DNA of 64,000 bases from positions 27,721,013 through 27,785,012 of the forward strand of contig CM043968.1 in the NCBI GenBank assembly GCA_014529385.2, written 5' to 3'. The DNA is from Adiantum capillus-veneris (lineage: Eukaryota; Streptophyta; Polypodiopsida; Polypodiales; Pteridaceae). This document shows, piece by piece, positions 11,430-23,187 of this stretch (within the stretch, counting starts at the first letter, position 1; the number at the start of each line of letters is the position of its first letter). The position numbers and the translations under genes were made by a program. Under the pieces are notes generated by a model. The model was not told where the DNA came from. It searched no databases and saw only the letters and a program-made list of their open reading frames with translations.

Positions 11430-11441
11430 CCTCTTGTAGTG
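11430..11441 (-). repeat. CACTA terminal inverted repeat, right
   Basis: CCTCTTGTAGTG, inverse of 3358-3369; AAC target duplication follows. Confidence 0.95.
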
Positions 11442-11444
11442 AAC

Positions 11445-11536
11445 CGTCAACGCATTCAGCCAATTGCAAAAAAAAAAGGGTGGGGGGACAAGCCCCCCCC
11501 ATCATGTGCACATGCGGATGATGGCGAGCTCTGCCT

Positions 11537-11568
<32 letters not shown>

Positions 11569-11616
11569 TTTTTTTTGCGATTGGCCAAATGCCATTGACG
11601 ATTTTAGCTCTGTTGC
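11445..11616. mobile_element. Foldback element, split by the CACTA insertion
   Basis: The right arm ends CGATTTTAGCTCTGTTGC. Its inverse starts on the far side of the CACTA element at 3342-3357 (GCAACAGAGCTAAAAC) and continues at 11445 (CGTCAACGCATTCAGCC). The centre holds AAAAAAGG and a long C run around a GATGATGG core. The element has no coding capacity. Confidence 0.85.
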
Positions 11617-11672
11617 ATGTTCTATATGTTGTTAACGGGGCAGCCCAATCAGTGTAATTCTCAAATAAATCA

Positions 11673-11735
11673 GTTGCTTAAACTCCAAAAATGGCAAAAT
11701 CTGCCCCCCCCCTTATTTTTTGTAGTTTAAGCAAC
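11673..11735. repeat. Short foldback with 12-bp perfect arms
   Basis: GTTGCTTAAACT and its inverse AGTTTAAGCAAC around a C-tract core. Confidence 0.8.
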
Positions 11736-11769
11736 GGATTTCCATACATAATCAAAGTTTAAATTGTTA

Positions 11770-11901
11770 ATTGCCGTTGATGACACCTTCAAAATGCAAA
11801 AAAAGGGGGAGGCAGAGCTCCCCCATCATCCATGCGCGCGGATGATGGGGGAGCTCTACCTCCCCCTTTTTCTGCACTTTGAAGGTGTCATCAATGGCAA
11901 T
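11770..11901. mobile_element. Foldback (MITE-like) element, near-perfect palindrome
   Basis: Arms of about 60 bp (ATTGCCGTTGATGACACCTT... and its inverse) with an inner GGAGGCAGAGCTCCCCCATC palindrome. Same inner motifs as the neighbouring foldbacks. Confidence 0.85.
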
Positions 11902-11961
11902 ACTCTGTAATTTTGATTAATTCAAGACTCTATATTTTTTATTGATTCCGCTCAATATGCT

Positions 11962-12110
11962 CCTTCAAAACGCAAAAAAGAGGGGGAGGCATAGCTCCCT
12001 CATCATCTGCGCGAGCGCGGATGATGGGAGAGGCAGAGCTCCCTCATCATCTACGCGAGCGCGGATGATGGGGGAGCTCTCCCTCCCCCTTTTGTTTTGC
12101 GTTTGGAAGG
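11962..12110. mobile_element. Foldback element with duplicated core
   Basis: Arms CCTTCAAAACGC and GCGTTTGGAAGG. The core GAGCTCCCTCATCATC...GCGCGGATGATGGG occurs twice. Confidence 0.8.
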
Positions 12111-12370
12111 TATTGTCAATGACAATTATGAAGTCTTTCTCTGCATGTTTAAGCTTATTGTTGTGCATGATTTTCATTTGGTGTATAGTATATAGTATAC
12201 ATAGTATATAGTAGTGCAGATGATGGGGGAGCAGTGCCTCCCCTTTTTGTTTTGCGTTTTGAAGGTATCATCAATGACAATTATGAAGTCATGCTTTGTA
12301 TTTTTAGCTTATTGTTGCACATGATTTGCATTTGGTGTATAGTATATAGTATACATAGTATATATAATAT
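12061..12370. repeat. ~155-bp tandem duplication of the foldback right arm and flank
   Basis: GATGATGGGGGAG, TTTTGTTTTGCGTTT, CAATGACAATTATGAAGTC and TTGGTGTATAGTATATAG occur in the same order twice. Confidence 0.75.
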
Positions 12371-12790
12371 ATAGAGTATAAAGTAAATATAGTATATGTA
12401 TATAGTATATGAATAGTATATAGCTTTACAATATATAGAGTATGTAGTATATGTATAATATAGAGTATATAATATATAATATAATATGTATAATACATAA
12501 TATGGAGTATATAAAATATATAATATAAAATAGAACATTTAATATATCATATTATATAAAATATAGTACTATATACAACACACTACATTTAGTATATGTA
12601 CTATATATTACATCTAGTATATAACCTACATACTATATATATTATATATAATGTATACTACATATAGTAATAGATACTACTTACTACATATTAAAGTATA
12701 CCACATATAGTGTTATATACTATAATCTACATTTTATTGTATGTTATGTAAGTAGTATGTAGTTTAATTTATGTAATATACACTAAACTC
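12360..12790. repeat. AT-rich TATAGTATA array
   Basis: Degenerate units of TATAGTATAT and ACTATATAT; no gene. Confidence 0.85.
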
Positions 12791-12844
12791 TATATTATTG
12801 GTTTCATATAAACTAGGAACTATTTAAAATGTGTTTTGTAGATA

Positions 12845-13093
12845 ATGGCACCTAAGAGGGATAGCAAGAAAACAAAACCTCCAGTCTCTCCCTTCAACAA
12901 TCGTCAAGTGAGCATGAAGCTTAGGTCTGTATTCCAAAGGGAACTATCGATTAGGAGGCCTCATCACGAGTTTGACATTTGGACATTCCACCCAATAAAA
13001 AGAACCAGATCTCAAAAGGTGTGTTTTTATTGATGATGAGGCTCAAGTTGATGAAGACTTGAACTACGTCAAAGATGATGTAGAGATCACAGG
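12845..13093 (+). CDS. Unrecognised gene fragment (possible first exon)
   Basis: ATG at 12845 gives a basic 62-aa peptide starting MAPKRDSKKTKPPVSP that ends at a stop near 13033. A frame shifted by one continues with an acidic stretch (DDEAQVDEDLNYVKDDVE) up to a GTAAAT, which could be a splice donor. I recognise no domain. It could be the start of a transposon or host gene truncated by the LTR that begins near 13240. Low confidence that it is expressed. Confidence 0.3.
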
Positions 13094-13239
13094 TAAATTA
13101 TAAGTGTCTGCTACATATTTATGTTTGTGTGTAGTTTGTATTATAAATTTTGCAATGATAGATGGTTAAATGTAATGGACATTTTTTATTGGTTGAAAAA
13201 GTTGGGTAATACTATAACTATACTGAAACTCCTTATATT

Positions 13240-13771
13240 CCATTTGGGAGATTAAGAAATGGTGGACCATTTTTTAAAAAGCTTAACCAATATTATAGCT
13301 TTTTCTCCCTTGCAGGCACTTCCCCATATTAAATGATCACTTTAACATGAGAAAATCATTTAGAAGAATTAGATATTGGTTATTATGACATTACCTCTCT
13401 CTTGAAATCATAGTCGTTCTTGACTATGGGGTAGAGAAGATAAATCATATTCATTGGTCCTTTTTCTAGCAGGTAGAAGATCCCTATGCTACCCTACGAC
13501 ATCATTCCAGAATGGATGACTAGTACATTTGGCACTTGAGAGCCTAAGCTGCCGCAAGCATGTTGCACATTAGTCTTATCAATCTTCCATAGTAGAGTGA
13601 CAAGCTCTAATTGGTGTTTGGCAGACGCCATCTAACAAACTTGATCTAAGCATGCATTCTACTTCACATGTGTGCACAATAAAGAAAAACAGAGTCTTAT
13701 AAGACAAAAACTTTGTTCATTTTAAAATTTGTACATTTGCTTACTCTAGGGAAGCATTGTAAGCATTGACA
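13240..13771 (-). repeat. 3' LTR of gypsy A, truncated
   Basis: CCATATTAAATGATCA, AACATGAGAAAATCATTT and GCATTGTAAGCATT also occur at 39290-39424 and 47500-47928. On the minus strand the LTR starts TGTCAATGC at 13771; its far end is missing. Confidence 0.75.
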
Positions 13772-13774
13772 AGG

Positions 13775-16638
13775 TTTAGGTTATCCTTTAGTTGTATGCC
13801 TTGCATCCATCTAGCATCTTCAAAAGGATAATTCTTAAACTTAATAAGATATCATCGGATAGTCTTACTGCCTCTTAGTACCCTGTCTTCATGTCGGAGA
13901 ATGGACTCGGGCTACAGCACCTCTTCTTGGTCCTCCATCTCCGGTGTGTCTTCAATAGTTGGTTCTTGAGGTGGCTCTCCTTTGTAAGGCTTTAGTAGGC
14001 TCACATGAAAAGCATTGTGTATGAGCCAATGGCTGGGAAACTTGAGTTGATAGGCCATCTCATTGATTGGCCTAAGAATCTGGAAGAGACCATAGTACCT
14101 TTTTGCTAGCTTAGCATGGTACTTTTGGTGTCCTGTAGGATTCTTGCCCGTCGTGTGCCTTAATCAAGCCTTGGGAAATTCAAGTAAGACCCAATCATTT
14201 TCTTTAAAGTCTTGGGCTTTTTTGTGCTTGTCAACAACAGCCTTTTGCCTTTACTGTGAGATAGAGATAGCATCCTTAATCTTCTGGAAAGATTCTTGTA
14301 GCTCTCGGCTATACTCATCTGCAGAGCGAAGATCTTCCTGTGTACCTTCAATAGCAGGGGACTTTCTGATCTTCCCTCAATTACCTCAAAAGGCACTTTT
14401 CCAATGGAAGCATGTACAGTGTGGTGTAGGCATACTCCACTAAGGGTAAGTACTTCTCCCATTGGGATCTTTGATCTACTTCCGTTACATAGGCTTTTAG
14501 TAGATCAATAATTGTTAGGTTAGCTATTTCACTTTGGCCATCCATTTATGGGTGATAGGCCAAAGAGAAATTTAGCCTTGTTCCTAAATTTTCAAAGAGA
14601 CCCTTCTAGAAATTACTGGTCATCGGACACTATGGACATTGGCAAGCCATGGTTCTTGAAGATTTGTGAAATGAAGAGGGTTGCCATTTGATGGGCTTTG
14701 ATAGTCTTTTTGACATGTATAAAATGAGCTTGTTTACTGAACATGTCTGCTATCGTCCAATTCCCGTATTCCCATGGATAGACTTAGGCATTCCAAAGAT
14801 GAAATCCATGGATATGTTCTCCCATGGTGAATTAGGGATTGGCAAAGGTTGAAGCAATCCAGGTTGCTTCCCTCTATTAAACTTCATCTTTTGGCATACC
14901 ACACATTTAGAAACATATCTTGTATGTTTGCTTTCATGGTAGGCCAATAGAAATATGTTTCAATCTCTTTTAGGGTAGACTGAATCCCTCTATGCCCTGC
15001 ATAAGGAGGAGCATGATATTCATACATTACTTTCTCACGGAGTGAGTTAGTAACACTTAGCCTATTGCCATAGAGAAGATAACCATCTTGTAAAGTAAAT
15101 GGTTCCTCTTTCTTCCCTAGTGCAAGGGCTGAAATCAAATCTCTAAAATTGGGATCAATAGTATACTCATATATCATAGAAGATAGATCATTGTGAGTTG
15201 CTATGGAAACCGCATTCACTCTCGGTCATCTTGAGAGTGCATCAGCTACTTGATTATGCTTGCCAGGAATGTGAGCAATATGAAAAATAAATTGCAAAAG
15301 AAAATTTGCCCACCTCATTTGTTTGTCGGAGAGCTTGGTCTGTGTCATGAAGTACTTAAGACTTTGGTGATCCATTCACATATGAAAGGAGTCCCCACTA
15401 AATAGTGCTTCCATGAGTCTAAGGCATGTAGAACTGCAAGGATTTCCTTTTCATATATGCCTAGAGCTTTCTCAATAGGGTCAAGCCTTTGACTTTCATA
15501 GGCTATGGCATGCCCTTCAAATTGCAAAAGGAAATTTGCCCACCTCATTTGTTTGTTGGAGAGCTTGGTCTGTGTCATGAAGTACTTAAGACTTTGGTGA
15601 TCCATTCACATATGAAAGGAGTCCCCACTAAATAGTGCTTCCATGAGTCTAAGGCATGTAGAACTGCAAGGATATCCTTTTCATATATGCCTAGATCTTT
15701 CTCAACAGGGTCAAGCCTTTGACTTTCATAGGCTATGGCATGCCCTTCTTGGAGCAAAACAGCTCCAAGGCAATCACTACAAGCCACATTGGACCTCAAA
15801 TGGCTTTGAGAGATCCGGTAATGTAAGCACAGGTTGAAAGATAATCTTTTCTTTAAGCTTTTCGAAACCATTGTTCTCCTTGTCAGACCATGTATACCTA
15901 ACGTTTTTCTTTGTTAGGTCATATAATGGTCCTGTAATTTGTGAGAACTTTTCTATGAAGTGTCTATAGTATGCACACATACCTATAAAGCTTCTTAGTT
16001 CATGAAGATTCCTTGGTTTAGGCCATCCTTCTATTACTTCTAATTTTGATGGATCCATTTGGATGCCATCTTGAGATAATGTGACCTAAATACTGAATCT
16101 CTTGCAAGAAAAATTCACTTTTCTTTCAATTAACATAAAGTTTATTCTCTCTTGAGACTTGAAATATTACATGGATGTGTTGCTTGTGTTCGTCTAATGA
16201 ATTAGAGTAGATGATGATATCATCAAAGAACACTCCAGTAAAGGTTCGGTGAGGTCTGAATAGCTTCTCCATCAAGCGATTGAATGTGGATGGTCCATTG
16301 GTCAAGCCAAAAGGCATGACAATATATTCATAAAGACCAAACGTAGTCGGTCTTTACAATGTATTGATCAACTATCCTTATTTGATTATAGCCACTTCTT
16401 CGGTCAATCCTACTGAAGTAGGTGGACCCTTGTAGCTTATTAAATAGGTCTTCTACCCATGGAAACCTATTCTTGATAGTGATCCTATTTAGTGCTCTAT
16501 AGTTGACACACATACGATATGTGCCGTCTTTCTTTTGCACTAATAGCACAGGTCAGCAAAATGGAGTGAACTAGGCCTAACCATGCCCTTCTCAACTAGA
16601 TCATGCACTTGCCACATAATCTCCTCTTGTTGAGCTTG
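13775..16638 (-). pseudogene. Gypsy A pol, distal part: RT, RNase H, integrase, chromodomain-like end
   Basis: High to low: RT starts near 16600 (KKDGTYRMCVNYRALNRI, MPFGLTNGPSTFNRLM, VFFDDIIIYS with the DD pair intact); RNase H region 16058-15345; integrase zinc finger (HAPPYAGHRGIQSTLKEIE...VCQKMKF) near 15060-14880; integrase core to 14160; then YPFEDARWMQG-like sequence near 13850, which with the R-rich stretch before it resembles a C-terminal chromodomain. Many stops and frameshifts. It is the continuation of 35112-37403, separated by the gypsy B insertion at the protease/RT boundary. Confidence 0.9.
15291..15750. repeat. 230-bp tandem duplication in the RNase H region of gypsy A
   Basis: 15291-15520 and 15521-15750 are almost identical (both begin ATTGCAAAAG). 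The duplication repeats RNase H coding sequence ending in DHQSLKYF-like sequence. Confidence 0.9.
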
Positions 16639-17561
16639 TGTTACAAGCTGAACACACCCCACGGCAACTAACTACTCGGAAGCTTATTATTTTTGTAATT
16701 ATTCATTCATTGAGGAAAACCTGATTTTTCACCTTTTAAATATTAGGACTTACAGAAGTTTCCAGATTGCATCCCAGTTTTGATAAGTTAGATTGAGTAG
16801 ATGGTTGATTTTGGAACTTTAGGGTTTGAGAATTGTAAGGTATATATACCACTTTTTGACCTTAATGGAAGGACCTTTTTTTCATTTTTAAAACAAGTTT
16901 TGAAGCGTATTGTGTACGAGAAAGAGTGTGAGCTTCATCTTGACGCTACGTGTGCACTGGTGGTCAGAATCGAGTGCTGAGAAGTGCAGCCTGTTGCCCC
17001 CAATGAGAGCTACGCGTCCATACCTACATTGCGCGCATACGGTCCGGTTTTGCGAGCTTCTTCTACGAGCTTCACTGGTGTTTGGGTGAGCATACGTTGT
17101 TCGATTTTGCATTGCAGCATATCCACGTGTTCACATTGAGTAGAACTACACATTAGGTACTTTAGATTTCGGAAACGAAGACCTGCAGATTTTGGCCACA
17201 CATCCTACGTGATTTTGCAACCGGGTGTTTTAGGTTGGGATTTTGGTTCATAGACCTTAGGGAGAGCGACCTATTGGTGTTAGTAGGGTCTCCTTCAAGT
17301 TCTATGGTGTTTCGAGATTCTTTGATGGGTGCTCGGCTCTAGAAAACGTTGTAGGAAGTTTCCTCTTATGCACTCTTGAAGGCTGTGACTTAGACAATTG
17401 GTAGAGACCTCTCTAGGAATTAGTTAGGAGTCGGTCGAGTGTAGGTTGACACCTTATGCTTGCTTCCACGCATCTGCGGGTCGAGCTTCGTCCTTAGCTG
17501 ACATTATATGTTAGGTGAGTTCTCGTTGTGCTGACGCCCGTCGCGGCGTATCCGTCCAACA
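16639..17561 (+). repeat. 5' LTR of gypsy B
   Basis: Matches 34178-35111 almost throughout. A short insertion near 34446 (GTCTGTGAGTGAG) and point changes distinguish the copies. Confidence 0.95.
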
Positions 17562-17581
17562 TTGACGCCGCTACCGAGGAC
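17562..17581 (+). other. Primer binding site, tRNA-Asp-like
   Basis: TTGACGCCGCTACCGAGGAC directly follows the LTR; it resembles the plant tRNA-Asp primer site TGGCGCCGTTGCCGGGGA with several transitions. Confidence 0.7.
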
Positions 17582-18292
17582 GAAAACCTTAGGTAAGTGA
17601 CCGAGACTAATCCTTGAGGATTGGGATTTTTGCCTTGCCAAGAGTCTCATTTTACATTTAGATAGGATCAGAGGGTGGAGGACTCTCTAGGTCTTAGAGG
17701 GAGTCTAGGAAGCGTGTGTCTGGCCTAGATCCTTCGACTTAGGTAGATTAGGTAGACCAAGATAGTTTAGGTAGTAGTCGAGTTTTGAGTAGGAGTTGGA
17801 GTGGTAGAAGCGGTGAGATGAGAGCTTGAGAGTCCGGAGAGGCCAGAAAGCAACCAAAACATCATTATCACCATTTCACATGATAAGTAGGAGTAGAGTA
17901 AGTAGGACATCATGATTCAGGATTTAGAGCATTTCTTATATGTATACTTGCTTGGTAAAGTCATCACAAGTTTGTAGAAGACACAAAAAGCTGCAAAGAG
18001 ACACAAAAATGTGTTTGAAACCCTAAGTGAAGTCCAAAAGTTACTGCGAGTGTTTCTGATAGATCTACAGAGCATCAGAAGCATTTCTGTCAGGAAAAAA
18101 TTTAATTTCAAGCCAGGAGACATCCTACGCGTCATTAGGAAAAATATGGACTCTCCTTGGGCCTTTTTGATTAGTGAAGGCTTAAGGGAGAACCAATGAG
18201 AAGGCTCTTGGGATATCACTTAGAGGGGGAGGAATGGTAGGGGTGCAGCTTAATTGTCTCCCTCTTCAATGCTTGGTTCTTAGAGAGAGGTG
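17582..18292 (+). other. Gypsy B leader, no intact gene
   Basis: A 62-codon frame at 18011-18199 (ETLSEVQKLLRVFLIDLQS) may be a gag remnant cut by the nested insertion; nothing else is recognised. Confidence 0.5.
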
Positions 18293-18841
18293 GGAGGTAG
18301 GCTAGGGGGGGGTAAATAGGAGGAGAGAGGTGTCATAAAAGAGGGAGGGACCCCCCAAAAAAAAACGCGCATGCTTAAAAACCCAAAAAATTAAAATTTT
18401 TTCAAAAATTCCAAAGTTGACCCATTTGCCTCCAAAACTGTCCCAAAACATAAACTAACTTAAAAAAGTCAATTTTTCTCCCCAAAATCCACTTTTCTCT
18501 CTCTCCCTCATTACTTTTCTCTCCCACACTCTCCCTCTTCTCCCTCCTCCCATTCTCTCTCTACAGTCAAGGCAACCATAGCCAAAAGCTTTCCACCACT
18601 CTCTTCCTCTCTCTCCATAGCTCCCCCTTCTCTCACACCTCCATCAACCCTCTACAGTCCCACACTCCATAGCCCACAGCTCCACTATCCTCTCTACCTC
18701 TCTACCTCTCACTCCTCTCTTTCTCTATCTCCACTGTCAAAGCCACCATAGGCAGCTCACCTCACCCTCCCCTCAGCTCCTCATTCTCTCTCCACAGTAC
18801 TCAACTCTTTCAAATCCCTTCCTAAGCCCAACTTCCCAAGC

Positions 18842-20031
18842 ATGTCCACGCATAGACGGCCCAAACCAGAGATAGAGGAGATTGTGTTGCACAACACAAA
18901 AGACTCAGAGGGGGTATGGATCCCACAAGTGTTCAAGAAGTGTGCATGGATCTACATGCAACCGTCACGTGCTGGACCTCATCGCGTACGGTGTCGAGGC
19001 GTATTGGAACGTCATTGAAAGGGCCGGCTATTGACATTCAAAGAAACAAAGTCCGGAATGGTAGCCATCATGCAACACGTCTACAGTGCAGCTGAGCTCC
19101 ACCTCAAGAGAGCTTCTACTCAATTTGCACCTCATTGTAAGTTTTCATGGTTTAGCTATCCCATGCATATGTCATGTTTACGTTTATGTGATCATTATGT
19201 TTAACTAAGGACATTTGTAAAGATGTTTTTCCATCCAGCTTAGTTGAGGAGCAGCCGCTTGAGTGCCTCTCAGGCACGTTCATGGTTGTGCATGCTCACA
19301 TTGGGGAGCTTATGTTTCCTAATGTTTCATCGAAAAAACTTACCGAGCAGCGAATATTCATGTACTCCCACAAGTACGTGGTGCCGAAGTCAAGCCAAAG
19401 CTATGGTAGGTTAGAAGCCGTGGAGACACCCTCATTGCAGAGTGCAGAATGGCCAACTCCAGACCATGGGGCTTTGCTTTCTTTCAAGCGCAAGGTGCTG
19501 CAAGATTTCCAAGGGTCCCTAAAGTTTGGTAAGGCAACCAGATCGGTGGGTCTCAGTTGGCATTGTCCCATTCATTTGTTTGTGCATGCATTCCACTCTC
19601 TACCGATTGTAGAAACACCAACAATGTTTGTTTGCAAAGAAGTTGACATAGATGCAATGGACACCATTCTAGGTGTCAATTGGGGCTATGTTGACGGTTT
19701 GCATGATGGTGACTGTTATAAGTGCAATGTGTCCCCCACACAGCTTTGCATTCGGTATTTGAAAGCAAGGTGCACCTTGTATGCACGGTTTAGCTATGAG
19801 AGGTGGATGCACAAACGTGGCAAATGGATACCCTTGCAGCTAACAGCCGAAGAGATTCAATCCTTTGAAATTCGTGTCCGCATGCCCAATAACGAGGTGG
19901 AGGTGGTTGCAGTGAATCCGTATTGGACTCTTGCCAATCTTCGGGAACACTTTGTCATAATGGGATTCGAGGATGTCGGTAATGCAAGTTTCAAACTAGA
20001 ACAACACAAGGTCTGCTTTGTGCTTCCTTAG
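18842..20031 (+). pseudogene. Element gene A, unknown function, two exons
   Basis: ATG at 18842 (MSTHRRPKPEIEEIVLHN). Exon 1 needs two frame changes (near 18960 and 19035) to stay open, so it is damaged. Intron 19137-19243 (GTAAGT...TTAG) joins in frame to exon 2, which is open from 19244 to 20031 (about 262 codons). Exon 2 has SVGLSWHCPIHLFVHAFHSL and a C-terminal stretch around VRMPNNEVEVVAVNPYW that could weakly suggest a beta-grasp fold; that is speculation. No family recognised. It precedes gene B by about 340 bp on the same strand. Confidence 0.6.
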
Positions 20032-20373
20032 CTACCTTTTCTTATTTTCTGTGGGTTTTTGTATTTTGATTGCCCATTTTTGGTTGTATAGATTGGAAGG
20101 CGGATGGAGGCCACTATGCTTGTTTACAAAGATTGGGCTACAGATGAAATCATCTTATCTAAGTGAATTGGTTTGTAACTTTAATCGTTTAAGGTGGTGT
20201 ACTTGATTTTGTACTTAAGTTTTAAGGTGGTGTAAATTTATTTTTTAAATCCATATTTTTTATTTTTTTCGAGATAGAATATGTCTATATAAGGAGGACC
20301 ACCTCCTCATTTCACCATTTTCATCCCAGCATTGCAGAGAGACCTAGCATACCCAATCACGCAAAGAGAAGAC

Positions 20374-21935
20374 ATGGCTGCTACTAGTGCTTTAGATGCA
20401 TTCCTTACTGAGGTTGGGCATGCAAATCGCCCTGAGCTTCAAGCATTTTTCACAACCCAACCCGATTTGGAAACCACCTTGACCCTCCACTCTCAATCTC
20501 TTGAGCACATTACTTCATACATTTCCACGTGCATGGGGAGATTCATTGTTGAGTTACCAAACCGACTAGGGCAATGGGTCCCTGAAGGCCTTCTCCACCA
20601 CATCTACCAAGGGGACAGGCCATTTCATCAGCGGCTTGCACGCTTTGCCACCATAGCACAACCCGCCGGACAATATGTGCGGCTTAAAGCTGATGATGTG
20701 CGAGCAATGTGTAAGGGAAGGATCGGAAACACTTTTTTCTCTATTCAAGCCATAATGATCTTCCTCCTTCACGAGTGCCCAGCAGGCCCTGACATAGTGC
20801 TACCTCACTTGCAGATCGGCGGGGTATTGGCTGATGTGAAGGACCCCAAGCCCGTGGCCATTGACTCATCCGCAGAGGAGAGGATGCTTGCCTTCACCTA
20901 CCCTGTAGGGATTCAAGGCCTCTTGGAGGCCTCTCCATCAGTAGGTTCATCCTCGGGACCGGCAGAAGGAACCACCACTCGGGATGCCATCCCTGAGGTA
21001 GAGATTACCCGCTTCTCCTCCATTGTGGTGGGTGGGGAGGATTTTGTGTTTATGCACGATCTAGAGAAATCCTTTGAGCTTCACATGGATGAGTGTTTCG
21101 CCATCCTCGATGCCCATGGAAATTTTGAGCTTGATACCACCACCTCCCATGATGATGATCTCCTACTGCCCATGGGGAATACTTTAGCGGACACAGTAGC
21201 GATCGCACAAGCCGAGGTGGCAGCGGCCGAGCAGGCCAAGGTCTCTGAGGAGGATTTTGTGGCCGTGCAAGCCATGTGTTTGGCTAAACGCGCAAGAGTG
21301 GATTCACCACCACCTGCTGCAACACCTGTTTTGCTTGATCCAAAGGGAAATTCAAGCATGGATCTTTACTTGCACCCGGATGCCGATGAGGAAGATCGTA
21401 GACAAGAGGTATAGATGCTCACTTACATTTGATTGTTACAAATGATTTTGTTAATGTTATATCATAATTCTGTGCCATATCTCAGAAAACCTATGTTCTA
21501 CAGGATGTTCTGGAGGTTGACGCCTGGGCACAACGATCAGGGGGGAGGAGGACGCCGTTCGGACCTCAAGCGGCACTTGCTCACTACCTCGGCACACTTC
21601 CCACTGGTGTCGTGGTGTTTGTCCATGCCGACTACTCTCCCAATGGTCGCTACAACATTTTTGCTCTCCGTTCACTCTCCAAGGCGTTGTGTTTAACAAC
21701 ACTTGCCCAAACGACCAACCTTGTAGTGCTTGTAAAGAAAGATTTTGCAATATCCACTTTCGGTGTAAACTTTCGCGGGCACCTTATTGCCCATGTCGGC
21801 ATGAACCAAGCTGTAGGGGTTAATGACACCCAAGAAATCACAACCACTTTACTTAACAAGGAGCCACCCCAAAAGGCCAAGCGCCAGAAAATTGTAATTA
21901 GAAAGATCCTAAATCAAAAGCCGGATATCATGTAA
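20374..21935 (+). CDS. Element gene B, unknown 488-aa protein, two exons, intact
   Basis: ATG at 20374 opens MAATSALDAFLTEVGHANRP. The frame is open to 21408, then an intron 21409-21503 (GTATAG...CTACAG) and an open exon 2 21504-21935 ending TAA; the phases match. The ATG is preceded in frame by 14 codons from 20332, but 20374 looks the better start. The C-terminal half of exon 1 is acidic with an A/E-rich stretch. Exon 2 has GTLPTGVVVFVHADYSP and ends basic (PPQKAKRQKIVIRKIL), which could be nuclear targeting. I recognise no domain. It is the only gene in this block without visible damage. Confidence 0.7.
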
Positions 21936-22170
21936 AGCATTGATTTCTTTAATGAAACTAATTTTTGCTGTCTATGACTCTCTTTCTTGCAAGGTTTTGA
22001 ATTTCTTATATGTTGGTCTTCCATTGTGTATGAGAAGCACCATAATTTTTGCTATGACTACTAAAGGGTTTGGCAGGCATTAAAATTTAAAAAATGTATA
22101 CTTTGTTATTTCTAGGCTTCCAAAGTTATTTATGTGCCTAGTAAAGGGCTTGGAAGTGCCTAAACAATGC

Positions 22171-22238
22171 TGCCACAAGGGCGCGCATTAGGGCTTTCCA
22201 TCAGCAGATGAAGTGTGCAAATGCGCGCCCTTGTGGCA
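22171..22238. repeat. Hairpin 1 with 19-bp perfect arms
   Basis: TGCCACAAGGGCGCGCATT (22171-22189) and its exact inverse (22220-22238). It lies between the convergent gene pairs. Confidence 0.95.
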
Positions 22239-22254
22239 AATGAATTTGGACACA

Positions 22255-22580
22255 TCTAAGAGCATACCCAAGTACAAAACAGAGTTTCAAGGCATTAATA
22301 CCCAGTTGCAAAAGAGAAACACATGGATACCCAGGTAACCTAAAGCCCATCTTGCCCCAGATACCTAAAGATGTATTAACAAACCACAAAATTGTGGCAA
22401 TATCTAAATCCTTCTTGGAGAATAGGAGCATATCCAGTTACAAAACAGAGTGAGAAGACAATAATACCCAGCTGCAAATTAGGAAGACATGGATACCCAG
22501 GTAACCTTAAGCCCATCTTGCCCCAGATACCTAAAGTTGTATTAACAAACCACAAGAGTAAACTTTGTGGCAATATCTAA
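22255..22580. repeat. ~172-bp tandem duplication between the hairpins
   Basis: GTAACC(T)TAAGCCCATCTTGCC, CATGGATACCCAG and GTATTAACAAACCACAA occur in the same order twice. No gene lies between 21936 and 23187. Confidence 0.9.
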
Positions 22581-22736
22581 GCCCTTTCTGGAGTTTAGGA
22601 CTGACATGGACTAAGGGGGGATGAATTCCAGCAGCATGTATGCTAATTGAAGCATTGAAGCAAAAAAAACATACTTATTGCTTGTCAAAATTGTCTGGAA
22701 ACCACTGGAGAGTGTCAGCAAAGCACTAGGAGAGGC

Positions 22737-22804
22737 TGCCACAAGGGCGCGCATTATGTCCATCCATAGGCCTCTGGATGCCCCAAATGCGCGCCCTTGT
22801 GGCA
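22737..22804. repeat. Hairpin 2 with the same 19-bp arms
   Basis: Same TGCCACAAGGGCGCGCATT (22737-22755) and inverse (22786-22804) as hairpin 1, with a different loop. Confidence 0.95.
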
Positions 22805-23187
22805 GCCAACTTGGGGGCATTCCAAGCCATTTTGAACACTTTGTAGATGTTTTTGCCATGCAATAGTGAGTCACATAGCATGGATACATCAGGAAGTGCC
22901 TCCCCCCCTTAGCCAAGGTGCTAAACGTAGGCAATTTTTCACAACAACAAGCTAATGGCTACATACATACAATAGAAGGTAGACAAAACTTGAACCACTG
23001 CTACATTGCATGGTGCAGAATTAAAACAATACATTGCGCACTAGGGTATACAATAAAAGACGCTTATATTCAAATTCTTCCCAATACAATGCATAGAGTG
23101 GGATATTGAACCAAAAGACGCTTGTATTCAAATTCTTCCCAATCTTGGAGTTCCGTAAATACAACAAGGTTGATGCCTAATTACAAG

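Larger units (their letters stand above)
3358..11441 (-). mobile_element. Complete CACTA (En/Spm) DNA transposon, 8.1 kb
   Basis: Ends are CACTACAAGAGG and its exact inverse (11430-11441). The 3-bp target duplication AAC flanks it (3355-3357 and 11442-11444). Many GCGTCGCTA-type motifs in both orientations fill the subterminal regions. It carries a tnp2-type transposase and a second CACTA gene, both on the minus strand, plus a captured HIPP fragment and long CT/GT microsatellites. Internal stops in the coding regions suggest this copy is no longer autonomous. Confidence 0.96.
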
